Assembly (NCBI GenBank): GCA_002794775.1
Contig: NBAY01000002.1
Coordinates: 434,001 to 498,000 of the forward strand
DNA from: Porodaedalea pini
Lineage: Eukaryota > Basidiomycota > Agaricomycetes > Hymenochaetales > Hymenochaetaceae
Reading direction: 5' to 3'
Length of the DNA stretch: 64,000 nt
The notes beneath the pieces were generated by a model. The model did no database searches. It was not told where the DNA came from and saw only the letters and a list, made by a program, of their open reading frames with translations. Made by a program: the position numbers and the translations under genes. Positions within the stretch are counted from its first letter, which is position 1. Each line of letters begins with the position of its first letter. Positions 11,318 through 21,726 of the stretch are shown one piece after another.

Positions 11318-11939
11318 CACTCGCCGACGGTCTGTCCGCCGCCAAGACCATGCCTTAAAAGTGATCGACATTCCTCCGCTGTCTATTGCTTCCAGTTAGG
11401 CTTTTCGCGGATATGGCATCCGTGCTCCTCATTTGATGAACTGTGAACTACTGATTGGGCTGGCTAACATTCTGGCATGCGCAGGGACATGATTCCAAAA
11501 CTGTACATCAAAATTGCAATGTGAGACCAAACCAGTTTTTCTATTCGCTGTTCATACTGATGTATCGCATCGATCTATAGACAATAGTCGTCATATATTC
11601 AGTTTTGGGTTTTAATTTTATTTGTTTTAATTTCATGACTTGTATGTACGTAGAATAGATGTCCGAACTTTATCGTAAAAGTCCTGCATGATAGCAGGCG
11701 AACAATGAGATTGCTATCGTAAAATGTACCTAGCACGCATGAAAGGAAATGCAGAGGAGCCATGCGCGCTCTTGTTCAGAATGAACACGGTGTAGTCTAC
11801 CAAGGCATGGAGATTCACGACGGTGAGTACGATCATAGCAATTGTTTAGCATGATCTTGTTATTCTGACTGGTTTTCTTGCGCGATGAACCGGAAATCCT
11901 GCGTGTGCTTCGAGCCAACGAATTGTCCTCATACTTTGC
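11318..11939. other. Region upstream of the KDZ transposase gene
   Basis: No supported gene. A short ATG reading frame at 11763-11821 ending at a possible GT donor could be an upstream exon of the transposase gene, but no in-phase acceptor was found. Confidence 0.35.
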
Positions 11940-14900
11940 ATGGTCCGCAAGCGCAATTACACGGTTGGTCTACACAGGACAGAGGTCCGGTACGACTCCA
12001 GTAGCGACGACTACAGCAGCGATGAGTCGAACAGTTGTTTGTCCAGCAGCGGCGGTGAGGACATAGAGGAAACTAAAGGTAGAATGCGCAGCTCCAGTGA
12101 CGAAAATAGGGTCCGAGTACTGGTGAGCGACTCTATGACATTCTTACAACTAATTAATGACTGCAGTCTATGTAGGCCGTCTCGGTCAAAGATACGTCCG
12201 CGAAGACCGACTCAATGATGGAGGAGGGGGATCCTTATTCAATGGTGCATTTGTTCTCCTTCCCTGTCGTATCGATCTGACGCAATGTCTTAGCCTCAAT
12301 CTGCTGAAGCATTTCTGGCCGAGTTTACGGCCTTCCACGATCAAATCCAGGCAGCATTAATTGATTTCGAGTACGATGCCATGGTCTTGACACCATGCGA
12401 ATGCAAGAGACGAGGAAACGTTCGACAATTTCGCTGTTTCGACTGCGCTCGAATCGAGGTCGTTTGTGAGGAATGCCTGAAGGAACGTCACCGCCTTCTT
12501 CCATTTCATTGGGCAGAGAAGTGGACCGGAGAATACTTCGAACGTATCGATCTGAGCTCCCTCGGGCTTTTGATTCATCTCGGTCACAGAGGGCGCCGTT
12601 GCGAATCAGTTGCTGCGCCCACGACTCACCTTCTTACTGTAGCTGACATCAATGGCATTCATAAATGTAAAGTAATTTATTGTGGATGCGCAGGGAAGGA
12701 GCACGAAGTCCTGCAGTTAGTAAAGTACGGGTTGTTTCCTGCTTCCGCCAAGTTCCCTCACATTGCGTTTACGCAAAACGCGCTGCGTGATTTTCACGTT
12801 CATACTACAGTATCGAAGAAGTCGGCATATGACTATGTCGAAGCTCTTCGGAAGAAGACTAATAATTTTAATCCGTCCTCTGTGAGTATAGGCACCAAAT
12901 TACTGAAGAATTATCATTAACTGCGTTCTAGGTACCGACCGCGCAATTTATCCGCATAGCACACTACTGGCGCCTGCTTTCCGCTGAACGCAGGAGCGGT
13001 CAACTTCATGGGTTTAACGACGAGACAATCCGGCGTCCTCGGGGATCTTTTGCAATACCTTGCCTCGCATGTCCACTCCCCGGGTTTAATACCAATGAAG
13101 TTCTTTCCGATGAGTATGTTTCGTATTTGTTTGTGAGACCTGAGTTTACGTTTCTGTCTAGATTTAAAAACTCAAAATTCTTGTCGGTCGATGCGAACTT
13201 TCATCTTATCGGGTTGAATAAAAGGAACAATCTATGTGAGAAGGCAATGTGGGATGGGCGGGGGTATGTGAGGAAACAAGAAGACCTGGATGCTCACATC
13301 AACGAATTCGGCGACATAAGAGAAGAGGTATGGTTCCTTTCATAAGAATAGAAACCTCTCTCATTTCGATCAGAAAAGTAGCTGTTCCAATTTTGCTGCA
13401 ATTCAGAACGCAAACAATACGTTGAAGCATCGTGGCCAGAATGCCAGCGGATTAGTCGTTGTCTTATGTAGACACGGGCTCTGCGAACCAGAAGGCGCCG
13501 TGAATTTGCAGAAGGGCGAAAGGTATGTCCTTATGTCTCCATCGAAGTCGAGGACTGAGATAGCAACTTACAGACACATCAACGTCGATTATGCGCTCTC
13601 GGGCGCATTGAAGTGTACAGAGTCGATCCCCAGAATCAACCTCTCTTATGATATTAACTGCCAATATTCTGTTAATATCGTAAAAAGATTTCAGAAATGC
13701 TTCCCCCAGCAAACTGATATTGTCCGTGATGTCGTGAAGTATTTTATTGGCACGTTTCATGCCAATGGCCATAAGCATTCATGTCAATATGGGTACTCTT
13801 TACCTTTCACGCATGGTGTCGGCCGCACAGATGGCGAAGAAGTGGAGCGATATTGGGCAGAAATGAACCAGGTGGCAGGCAGTACGAAACAGATGGGGCC
13901 CGGCCACCGCTGTGACACCCTAGACGACTTCAATGCAGCTTCTAACTGGTCGAAAATCCAGACCATGGGTATGATTTTTTTTTTTTTGCTTCGGAACTGA
14001 TTGCATACGATCTCGTAGGTGTCACTCTTTATGAAAGACGTAAATTGGCTGTCAATATGGAAGATGAGTTCAAGAAATCTTTTAATGATTTAGATACGAG
14101 AATTCGAAGGCTTTACTCTGACAAATGCGTTCGCGACTGGGAGATCGCAGACACGAAGCCTACGAAGGATCAAAATGGCGAATGGACAAGTGTTTATCAG
14201 CTGCAGCTCTCCTGTATGTATCGAGTCGTACCTATTTTATCGTTGTCTATTGCTCATCAGTCTGCAGCTATCCCATCGTTACAAAACCTTCCCAAGGCGA
14301 AGCATCGAGCAACGCGAAGCACCAGCAAATCTGCTATGGATGTAGAAGATTTCATTTACGAGGCAATATCAATTCAAAGGAGACAGTAAGTCATTTGAAT
14401 TTAATTCCTAAATATATTACGACGCTGACATGCTTCACACAGGCTTTACGTGAAATCAAAATCACAAGAAAATAGTTCAACGGTTTCGCTCAACACTTTG
14501 ATGCAGGACATAAAGAAGTGGGAAACGAGAAGTCCAAGCTTCATGCCTAACGTTACGCAGCCTGCCCCGGATGACCCCCGTGGAGATGTAGAAGAAATTC
14601 AGTTACGCCTTCCTTCATCCTTCACAGATGACGAGCGACGAGTCCTCGGGCTTCAAGAAATAGCAAAGGTTGAGTATAAACTACGCGAAGGCCAGGCTTA
14701 TGACGCTCTTTCCGAGCTCAGAGAAGCTATCCGTGGCTTGCAATATCTTACAAAGTTGAAGCAGAAATATGGGCACGGAAAGCAAGCCAACACGCGAACC
14801 TCGCATGCGAAATCTCACGAAGCGGATATAAAGCACAAGTCAATGATGGAATATCAAGCGGCTCGTCAATATCTGCTTGCGCTTGGCATGCACGAAAGCA

Positions 14901-15551
14901 ATGCCAAACTACGTCCTCTCTCAGAAGCAGATACGTACCGTCCTGCAGTCTCCGAACCTCACGAACTTGGCTCTGGAACTAAAGCACTTGGGTGGATTTG
15001 GACTGTCGGAGGAGATGAATTGGACATCGAAATTTTGCCTGGTACCTTAGAAGGTATTGTTGATTTTGTAGTTTGTTTTTTGCCTTTGCTCTTTTCTTAT
15101 GACCTTCTAGAAAACCGTGTTTTGTGGTTCCGGACTCGTGCGCTGAGGGATCGTTGGCGAGAGGAGCGCATTATTGTTGAAGAGGAATGCAGGCGATTGG
15201 TGAGAGGGTTTGATGCGTGGTCAGCATTGTGGGGATCAGTGTCGAAGGATCTATGTGAGCGTAATGATTTTGGGTCTTCAGCATTTGCCGCACGCAAAAA
15301 TGCCGTATACAGCGCAATGGCCAATAACGTCCGTTTGGTGCTCGGCGATTTCAAAGTTGATGACAAGCCAGCTCAGGGAACTTCACCTCAGCGTCGAAAG
15401 CGCAAGCATACAAGTACAGAAGTGTTGGAGAAGCGCAGTAAGCCTGGCATTCATGTGTTTGATATATTCATCCTAATTCTAAGGCTTTCAGAGCGGTACG
15501 CGATTTGAGCCTATTCAATCAATCGAGGAAGAACTTGGACGTTTCAAATAG
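11940..15551 (+). CDS. KDZ-family transposase with N-terminal Cys cluster
   Basis: Eleven exons (11940-12122, 12176-12244, 12294-12881, 12932-13113, 13162-13327, 13407-13968, 14019-14213, 14268-14385, 14443-15053, 15111-15437, 15484-15551) join in phase to 1022 residues without a stop. A Ser/Asp-rich N-terminus precedes a cysteine cluster (CECKRRG, CFDCARIEVVCEEC; residues about 120-150) of the kind found with KDZ transposases. The catalytic-type motifs are all present: FLSVDANF, LSYDINCQY and EEVERYWAEMN followed by STKQMGPGHRCDTLDDF, giving an Asp-Asp-Glu set. KDZ transposases are RNase H-fold enzymes that move large DNA elements in basidiomycetes. Because the frame is uninterrupted, the gene may still be functional. 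The start at 11940 fits the usual short basic N-terminus but is not proven. Confidence 0.85.
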
Positions 15552-15602
15552 ATCATTACTCCAGTAGAATGAGCTTATCGCTATGCCTGTAGTTTTGCAT
15601 CA

Positions 15603-15822
15603 TGAACAGTTCAATGTTTTTATTTGTGACACTCCAATTGCGCACGCCACAATAAGAACGGTTCAGTTGCTATATTCCGGGTTCTACAGGAATGGGTATG
15701 TATGTAATATAATAAAGAACAGTTCAGGTCTAAGAGCACCGGGCCAGTTGACGTTATGTAAGATGAACAATTAATGAACGGATAGACTCACAAAGGAGTT
15801 ATCTGTTGAACAAATAAGCTAT
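15603..15822. repeat. Right subterminal repeats and inverted edge
   Basis: TGAACAGTTCA or AGAACGGTTCA-like motifs occur at 15603, 15656, 15717 and 15775, matching the left cluster. Bases 15795-15822 are the inverted counterpart of 3383-3410. The chromovirus inserted 75 bp further right. Confidence 0.6.
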
Positions 15823-15897
15823 TATGTTACATGTTTATTACTCGAGTCCTTAGTCCACTAACGCCCACAGTATGTGTTAATTGACTTTCCAGAGTAG

Positions 15898-16310
15898 TGT
15901 TAGAACCTGAACTTTCACCTTTTCCTTTATTTTCCCTTTTACCATTTCCTCTATTATATTCGTCCTTTTCATTATATTTACCCATCTTACACAATCATTC
16001 CCACACTACCTTCATTCGTTCCATTCCCACTCGTTATGTAGTGTTAGGTAATATAGTCTCACGGTCGTCGCTATATAAGGTCTCAGGAATCGCATGAACT
16101 CCTTGTTCTGCTTTTCCTCTTACCTCCGCGACGACCTAGGTGAGACTCGTCCCCCTTGTATTAGTTTAGACTTGTATTAATCCTCTTACCTCCGCGACGA
16201 CCTAGCCTGAGTAAGCGTGTCCCGAGTCTACGCTCGAGTATAGCACGTCCCAGACGACAGTCAGCCGAGGCCTGCCCAGTCCGAGTCGTCTCCCGGGCTC
16301 CCGCCTAACA
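15898..16310 (+). repeat. 5' LTR of complete chromovirus
   Basis: 413 bp, TGTTAG...CTAACA. It contains a TATA box at 16072 and a direct repeat of about 23 bp (CCTCTTACCTCCGCGACG...) at 16116 and 16181. Confidence 0.97.
16072..16080 (+). promoter_or_regulatory. LTR TATA box
   Basis: TATATAAGG lies 33 bp before GTTCTGCTTTT (16105-16115), the block complementary to the priming site. This is a normal TATA-to-start distance and places the RNA 5' end at that block. The 3' LTR has the same box at 21901. Confidence 0.7.
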
Positions 16311-16311
16311 T

Positions 16312-16322
16312 AAAAGCAGAAC
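16312..16322 (+). other. Self-priming primer binding site
   Basis: AAAAGCAGAAC begins two bases after the 5' LTR and is the exact reverse complement of GTTCTGCTTTT at 16105-16115, the predicted 5' end of the transcript. There is no TGG-type tRNA site here. This matches the Tf1/sushi mode, in which the RNA 5' end primes its own reverse transcription. The pairing is seen directly; the mechanism is inferred from that group. Confidence 0.75.
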
Positions 16323-17020
16323 CTCACCCAGGCTCATCCCCAGCGAAAGTCGTCGCTGTCGACTCGCCTTCACTCGGTCTAGAGGAGCGCTCCCCTCGAC
16401 GGACTTGACGTGTAAACCCCCTAAACGACAACCCTCAACCCTGCCTGGACGTTTTTGGACGTTCGTGTATTACGTAAACATATCAACCGACATTTCCCGA
16501 CCCTGGCTCTACGAATTAGCCTCTGGTGGAGCACGCACCTAACGTGGACGTGGGTAACAAGACGAGTCCAAACTTCGACGACAATCTCGTTTGTAATCTC
16601 ACTTGGATCCTACCGCCTCGTCATCAACTTCGCTGATGAACCCGCTCAACGTTGGCGTAACCCCGGATCGAATGCGCAACCGATCCCTGTCCCTCCGCCA
16701 ACGTCAAGATAGATCTCACCGACGAACAGCAACGGGCCCTTCCTGCTTCAGCCCGTTGGGATCCAGACCGACCAGGCTACGTCGCGACCAATAATAGCGG
16801 CGTCACTCACGACATCTGGTGGAGTGAAATCCGGCGCAGCTGGTATTCATCAGACGAACGAGGGAGGAGAGCAAGGTGGCCCCCAGCCGCTCCGTCGTCA
16901 CCTGCACCGTCAACGTCTACGGTCAACCTACCACCGACGCCAGGTCCTTACCGCGAAACCAACAGAGACCCCTCACCGCCGACTCCTCCAGAACCTTCAA
17001 CACCCGCACCCGAACCCGCG

Positions 17021-18100
17021 ATGTCAGCAGAAGGTTTCAGCCAACAGCAAATGGCACAGATCGCGGCCATCGTTGCGAATGCCTTCGCCCATCAGGCGAA
17101 CAACGCCCCAGCACCGGTCGCGGCCGCTAACCCCCCGACCCCCAACATAGATGTCGCCCGGCCACGAGAATTCACTGGTGGCGACGATTACCTCGACTTC
17201 AGACGTGAAGTCCTCCTTTTTGTATCCGCAAATCCAAGTCGATACCCTACGTCAGAGAGTAAGATTTATGTAGCTCTCTCCTACCTGAAGGGTGGTAATG
17301 CGGCAATGTGGGCGCAGAACTACGTCAAGGAGTCGACAACGTCGGGGATCGTCACCTTCACTGACAGCTGGGAAAGATTCCAGGAACGACTCGACGCCTC
17401 GTTCGACGACCCAAATCGCAAGGAGAAAGCGCTGAAGGATTTCCGAGATAAGGTTCAGAAGGACCTAACCGCAGACGAGTTCTTCCAGAAGTTCGACGTG
17501 ATAATTAAGCGCGCCGAGTTGAAAGACGACAGCGTCATCTGCGATCGCCTCAAGCGGGCGATGAACATCGAGGTGGTCCGTGGAGTGCTAAGGTCGACGC
17601 CAGTCCCAACGAAATACGAGGATTGGAAGAACAAGGCGATTGAAATAGACCGCGGCGAACAGCAGATTCGCGCTATCCAACGAGGACGCGCCTTTCTTCC
17701 CCCTCCTCGCCTACCACAACAAGCGCCCCCAGCTCGCCGTCAGGTAGCGGCCCCTCACGTCGACAGACGTGATGCGACCGGTGTCACCTTTGGAGGCGCT
17801 GGTCAACCGATGGACGTCTCGATGAACGAGGCACAACGACGACGTGCGTGCTGGATCTGTGGTGGGCTGGGCCACTTTAAAGACAAGTGCCCACAGGCGA
17901 AACCGATCATCCAGCGCATGCTGGAACTGATGGCGCCAGGCGAACGTCGTGTCCTCGCCGACGAGCTCGGAGCGATGAAGGAGTCGGCCTTCGAGGAAGT
18001 CGTAGACACTCGGAGGTCGACGGTGGAAGACTATGTGGAGGAAGAAGGTGATAACGAAGAGGTCGTCGACTCGCAGGGTTTTGCGAATGGTCAGGTGTAG
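17021..18100 (+). CDS. Gag polyprotein of complete chromovirus
   Basis: 359 residues from the first ATG. A capsid-type retrotransposon gag region (about residues 45-230) precedes a basic Gln/Pro-rich linker and one zinc knuckle, CWICGGLGHFKDKC, near residue 280, then an acidic tail. Gag forms the virus-like particle and packages the RNA. The frame is open without an ATG back to about 16664, and differences from the copy at 1326 onward in that stretch are almost all at third positions, so Gag probably starts further upstream. The last codons contain the heptamer G GGT TTT (18076-18082) in phase, ahead of the TAG stop. Confidence 0.93.
   Translation: MSAEGFSQQQMAQIAAIVANAFAHQANNAPAPVAAANPPTPNIDVARPREFTGGDDYLDFRREVLLFVSANPSRYPTSESKIYVALSYLKGGNAAMWAQNYVKESTTSGIVTFTDSWERFQERLDASFDDPNRKEKALKDFRDKVQKDLTADEFFQKFDVIIKRAELKDDSVICDRLKRAMNIEVVRGVLRSTPVPTKYEDWKNKAIEIDRGEQQIRAIQRGRAFLPPPRLPQQAPPARRQVAAPHVDRRDATGVTFGGAGQPMDVSMNEAQRRRACWICGGLGHFKDKCPQAKPIIQRMLELMAPGERRVLADELGAMKESAFEEVVDTRRSTVEDYVEEEGDNEEVVDSQGFANGQV
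18076..18082 (+). promoter_or_regulatory. Putative -1 ribosomal frameshift site between gag and pol
   Basis: The heptamer G GGT TTT is in the gag reading phase (codons CAG GGT TTT), 16 bases before the gag stop. A -1 slip here enters exactly the pol frame, which is open from this point. It is kept in the other copy (264-270, minus). Confidence 0.65.
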
Positions 18101-18231
18101 CCATCGGGGCGACTGACCGAGAAGAACAAGAGACTTCGAATCCGGATCCGCTAAAATATAACCAACCGTTTGTACAATACGTAGATGCGAACAACGTCGA
18201 TGGTTTTCCTGATTACGAAGTCTCCACCGGT

Positions 18232-21200
18232 GTGAACAAGAATGAAGAGTACGAACAACTGTTCATGAGAGGAACTGGCGGACGCCAGCTGGACCTTCTC
18301 CTGACCGTCGAGCATGAAGTAGCTGGGGAGGCGAGAGAGGTAGATGCGCATGCCCTTGTGGATTCGGGATGCACGGGATCCTGCATCGACGTCAGGTTCG
18401 TCGAGAGGTACGGGTTGGAAACGAAACGCTACATTCGACCCCTCGCGGTGCTGAACGCCGATGGCACGCACAATGAGGCCGGATTGATCGAGGAGTACGT
18501 TGACGTCGAACTCATGATCGGCCGTCATTGGGAGAAGATCGTCCTCGCGGTAACGTCCCTAGCGTCATCGAACATCTTCCTGGGGTACGACTGGCTTCGA
18601 CGTCACAATCCGGAGGTCGACTGGAAAACGGGCTCGATCGAATTCACCCGCTGTCCAGAAGAATGTGCGATCGAGAGAGAGCCGGTGGAGGACCTAGGCG
18701 AGGTGAAGAAGGTGGTGGAGCAGATGAGGAGGGTGAGTGAGATGCGAATGGACAAGACGTCCTGGCCCGCATACCTCAACGACTACGCCGACGTTTTCAG
18801 CGAAAAAGGTTTCGAGAAGCTGCCGGAACACCGACCCTGGGACCATGTCATTGACTTGAAGCCCGACTTCAAACCGAGCGACTGTAAGATCTACCCGCTC
18901 ACGCCGACTGAGCAGCAGTCACTCAAGGACTTCCTTGATGAGAACCTGAAGTCGGGTCGCATTCGACGGTCGATATCGCCCATGGCGTCGCCCTTCTTCT
19001 TCATTAAGAAGGCCGACAAATCGCTACGCCCGATCCAGGATTACCGTAAGCTCAATGACGGTACGATCAAGAACAAGTATCCCCTCCCTCTCATTGACAA
19101 ACTCGTCGACAAGGTCAAGAAAGCGAAATACATCACTAAGCTTGACCTTCGCTGGGGGTACTACAATATCCGGATCCGCGAGGGTGACGAATGGAAAGCA
19201 GCGTTTCGCACGAACATGGGCCTCTTCGAACCGACGGTCATGTTTTTTGGCCTTTGCAACGCGCCGGCCACGTTCCAGGCCTTTGTCAACCACATCTTTA
19301 AGGACCTAATCTATGCGAACTTGATCATCGTATACCTCGACGACATCCTGATCCTCTTGGAAACCATTGAGGAGCATATCGACACGTCGAGGCGCGTACT
19401 CCAGATCCTCCGAGAGAATGGCCTGTACCTGAAGCCGGAGAAGTGCGAGTTTGACGCCAAGGTCGTCAAATACCTCGGCCACATCATCGGCAATGGAGAG
19501 ATCAGGGCTGACCCGACAAAGACGGAGGCGATTGCGAACTGGCCAGTCCCACGGAACCTCAAGGAGCTGCAACAGTTCCTCGGCATGGGAAACTGGCTGA
19601 GACGGTTTATTAAGGACTACAGCAAGGTGGTCCGACCGTTGACGTCGTTAACGGGCAAGAAGGACTGGGTATGGGAGACCGAACAGCAGGAAGCGTTCGA
19701 GGAGCTGAGACGACGTCTCTGCTCACCTCCAGTCCTAGCCATTGCCAATGACGAGGGCCCTTTCCGCGTAGAAGCGGACTCGTCGAACTTTGCGCTCGGT
19801 GGTGTGTTGTTGCAGAAGCAGGAAGGGAAGTGGAGGGTGATCGCCTACAGGTCAGAGGCGCTTGAACCGGCGGAACGAAACTACGAGATCTACGACAAGG
19901 AGATGCTCGCGATCGTTTCGGCGCTCAAGGAGTGGCGGCAATACCTCCTTGGCGCTCGCCACAAAATTGAAATCTGGTCCGACCACGCCAACCTCACCTA
20001 CTTCAGGTCAGCGCAGAAGCTGAGCTACCGTCAAGCTCGCTGGCGAACCGAACTCGAGGAATTCGACTTCCACCTCGAACACAAGTCGGGGAAGACAATG
20101 GGCAAGGCCGACTTGCTGTCACGCAAGGCGGGCTATGATCAGGGCAAGGATGACAATGACGGCGTCGTGTTCATCAAGGAGAAATGGCTGAACCGTGGGG
20201 TGGTAAGGACGTCGCGTGATGAAATGTTGGAACGAGTGGGTGAGGCGCAGAGAGCGCAAGACGAGTCGGAGAGGCCGACGAATATGGTGAAGGTCGACGG
20301 GTTGTGGTGGATGAAAGGCAAGGTGTACGTGCCGTCGACGATGAAGGAAGCGGTATTGCGGGAGTACCACGACTCGACCCTGGCAGGACATCCTGGATCA
20401 TCGAAGACGGTCGAACTGGTACGTCGAGACTTCTGGTGGGCGTCAATGTTCTCCGATGTCCGAACATACGTCCGAGGATGCAACCGTTGCCAACGGACGA
20501 AAGCCTTAAGAACGTCGAGGTCGAGACCGCTTCATCCTAACGCGATCCCTGAAGGTCCCTGGGAGATCGTCACGGTCGACCTAATCGGAGAACTCCCGGA
20601 CTCTAAGGGACACAATGCAATCTGCGTCTTCGTGGACAGATTCTCGAAACAGATGCATGCCATCCCGACGACGACGAAACTGTCAGCGGAAGGCATGGCT
20701 CAGTTATACCGAGACCACGTCTTCCGCCTCCATGGCCTACCGAAGAAGATCATCCACGACCGAGGCACACAGTTCGATGCGTCGATGATGAAGGAGCTAT
20801 ACAAACTCCTACACATCGAAGGCAACCCGTCAACGGCATACCACCCACAAACGGACGGTCAGACGGAACGCGTCAATCAAGAGCTCGAACAGTACCTCCG
20901 GCTCTTCGTCGATCATCGGCAATCGGACTGGAAGGACTGGCTCCCCCTCGCAGAGTTCGCCTACAACAACCACGAACATTCAGCGACAAGGATGTCACCC
21001 TTCTACGCAAACACCGGACGTCACCCTATGAGCTTCGACACCGTACGAACTTCCTCTGCCAACATGTCGGCGGAAGAATTCGCCAAGCACATCAAGGAGA
21101 CTCATCGCGTTGCTAAGGACAATCTAGTCAAGGCAGCAGAGGACATGAAGCGCTACCATGACCGGACAGCAGGAGCTTCGGTGGAGTACAAGGCTGGAGA

Positions 21201-21726
21201 CAAAGTCTTCCTTGACGGGCGAAACATCAGTACGGACTCGCCGACGAAGAAACTCGCAGACAAATGGTACGGCCCCTTTGACATCGTCGACAAGGTAGGA
21301 GCGAGCGCGTACAAGCTCAAACTCCCGAAGCGATGGAAAAAGGTCCACCCTGTCTTCAACGAAGCCCTGTTGAAACCCGCCGTCGAACCGTCCTTTGAAA
21401 GCCAGAAGCAACCGCCGCCGCCGCCGCCAGACATCGTCGACAACGAGGAGGAATACGAACTCGAGGAAGTCTTAGACTCACGTCTGCACCGAGGGAAACT
21501 ACAGTACCTTGTCAAGTGGGTCGGCTACAATGAACCTACTTGGCAGCCTGAGACGGACTTCGGCGAGAACGCGAAGGAGGCGATCGCTGAGTTCTACCTC
21601 AAACATCCCGGTGCACCTCGGAAACTCGACATCCCTCGTCAACGACTCCGTCCGCTCTTCGTCGACACCGAGCCTGACGACCGCGATCATGGTTGGTCGG
21701 GACGCCCAACCTTGAAGGGGGAGTAA
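18232..21726 (+). CDS. Pol polyprotein of complete chromovirus
   Basis: 1164 residues as drawn; the frame is actually open from about 18077 and is probably entered by -1 frameshifting from gag. Domains in order: aspartic protease (DSGCTGSCID, residues about 43-52); reverse transcriptase (IQDYRKLND, YLDDILIL near 370); RNase H (EADSSNFALGG near 515, then SDHANLTYF); integrase with an HHCC zinc finger (CNRCQRTK) and the core motifs VDLIGELP, HDRGTQF and AYHPQTDGQTERVN; and a C-terminal chromodomain (LEEVLDSRLHRGKLQYLVKW). The chromodomain marks it as a chromovirus, which may direct insertion to particular chromatin. The TAA stop abuts the 3' LTR. Confidence 0.95.
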   Translation: MNKNEEYEQLFMRGTGGRQLDLLLTVEHEVAGEAREVDAHALVDSGCTGSCIDVRFVERYGLETKRYIRPLAVLNADGTHNEAGLIEEYVDVELMIGRHWEKIVLAVTSLASSNIFLGYDWLRRHNPEVDWKTGSIEFTRCPEECAIEREPVEDLGEVKKVVEQMRRVSEMRMDKTSWPAYLNDYADVFSEKGFEKLPEHRPWDHVIDLKPDFKPSDCKIYPLTPTEQQSLKDFLDENLKSGRIRRSISPMASPFFFIKKADKSLRPIQDYRKLNDGTIKNKYPLPLIDKLVDKVKKAKYITKLDLRWGYYNIRIREGDEWKAAFRTNMGLFEPTVMFFGLCNAPATFQAFVNHIFKDLIYANLIIVYLDDILILLETIEEHIDTSRRVLQILRENGLYLKPEKCEFDAKVVKYLGHIIGNGEIRADPTKTEAIANWPVPRNLKELQQFLGMGNWLRRFIKDYSKVVRPLTSLTGKKDWVWETEQQEAFEELRRRLCSPPVLAIANDEGPFRVEADSSNFALGGVLLQKQEGKWRVIAYRSEALEPAERNYEIYDKEMLAIVSALKEWRQYLLGARHKIEIWSDHANLTYFRSAQKLSYRQARWRTELEEFDFHLEHKSGKTMGKADLLSRKAGYDQGKDDNDGVVFIKEKWLNRGVVRTSRDEMLERVGEAQRAQDESERPTNMVKVDGLWWMKGKVYVPSTMKEAVLREYHDSTLAGHPGSSKTVELVRRDFWWASMFSDVRTYVRGCNRCQRTKALRTSRSRPLHPNAIPEGPWEIVTVDLIGELPDSKGHNAICVFVDRFSKQMHAIPTTTKLSAEGMAQLYRDHVFRLHGLPKKIIHDRGTQFDASMMKELYKLLHIEGNPSTAYHPQTDGQTERVNQELEQYLRLFVDHRQSDWKDWLPLAEFAYNNHEHSATRMSPFYANTGRHPMSFDTVRTSSANMSAEEFAKHIKETHRVAKDNLVKAAEDMKRYHDRTAGASVEYKAGDKVFLDGRNISTDSPTKKLADKWYGPFDIVDKVGASAYKLKLPKRWKKVHPVFNEALLKPAVEPSFESQKQPPPPPPDIVDNEEEYELEEVLDSRLHRGKLQYLVKWVGYNEPTWQPETDFGENAKEAIAEFYLKHPGAPRKLDIPRQRLRPLFVDTEPDDRDHGWSGRPTLKGE
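21713..21723 (+). other. Polypurine tract
   Basis: GAAGGGGGAG lies immediately before the pol stop codon and the 3' LTR, the expected position of the plus-strand primer. Confidence 0.8.

Larger units (their letters stand above)
3383..15822. mobile_element. Putative large KDZ-type DNA transposon with cargo genes
   Basis: The two edges carry inverted similar sequence: 3383-3410 and the reverse complement of 15795-15822 agree at 23 of 28 positions (ATAGCTTATT core). Inside each edge are several copies of a palindromic TGAACGGTTCA-like decamer: about six between 3418 and 3710 and four between 15603 and 15785. Between them lie an HMG-like gene, an unrecognised gene and an SPT5-like gene on the minus strand, and a KDZ transposase gene on the plus strand with its presumed acidic triad present. 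Subterminal repeats of this kind are common in DNA transposons. The exact ends and a target duplication were not found, so the limits are approximate and the unit is an inference. Confidence 0.55.

Noticed and set aside
16824..17150. ATG-initiated frame in the retrotransposon leader, also present in the other copy (1196-1516 minus)
   Set aside because: Differences between the two copies fall at third positions of the gag frame, not of this one, so it is an overlapping shadow.
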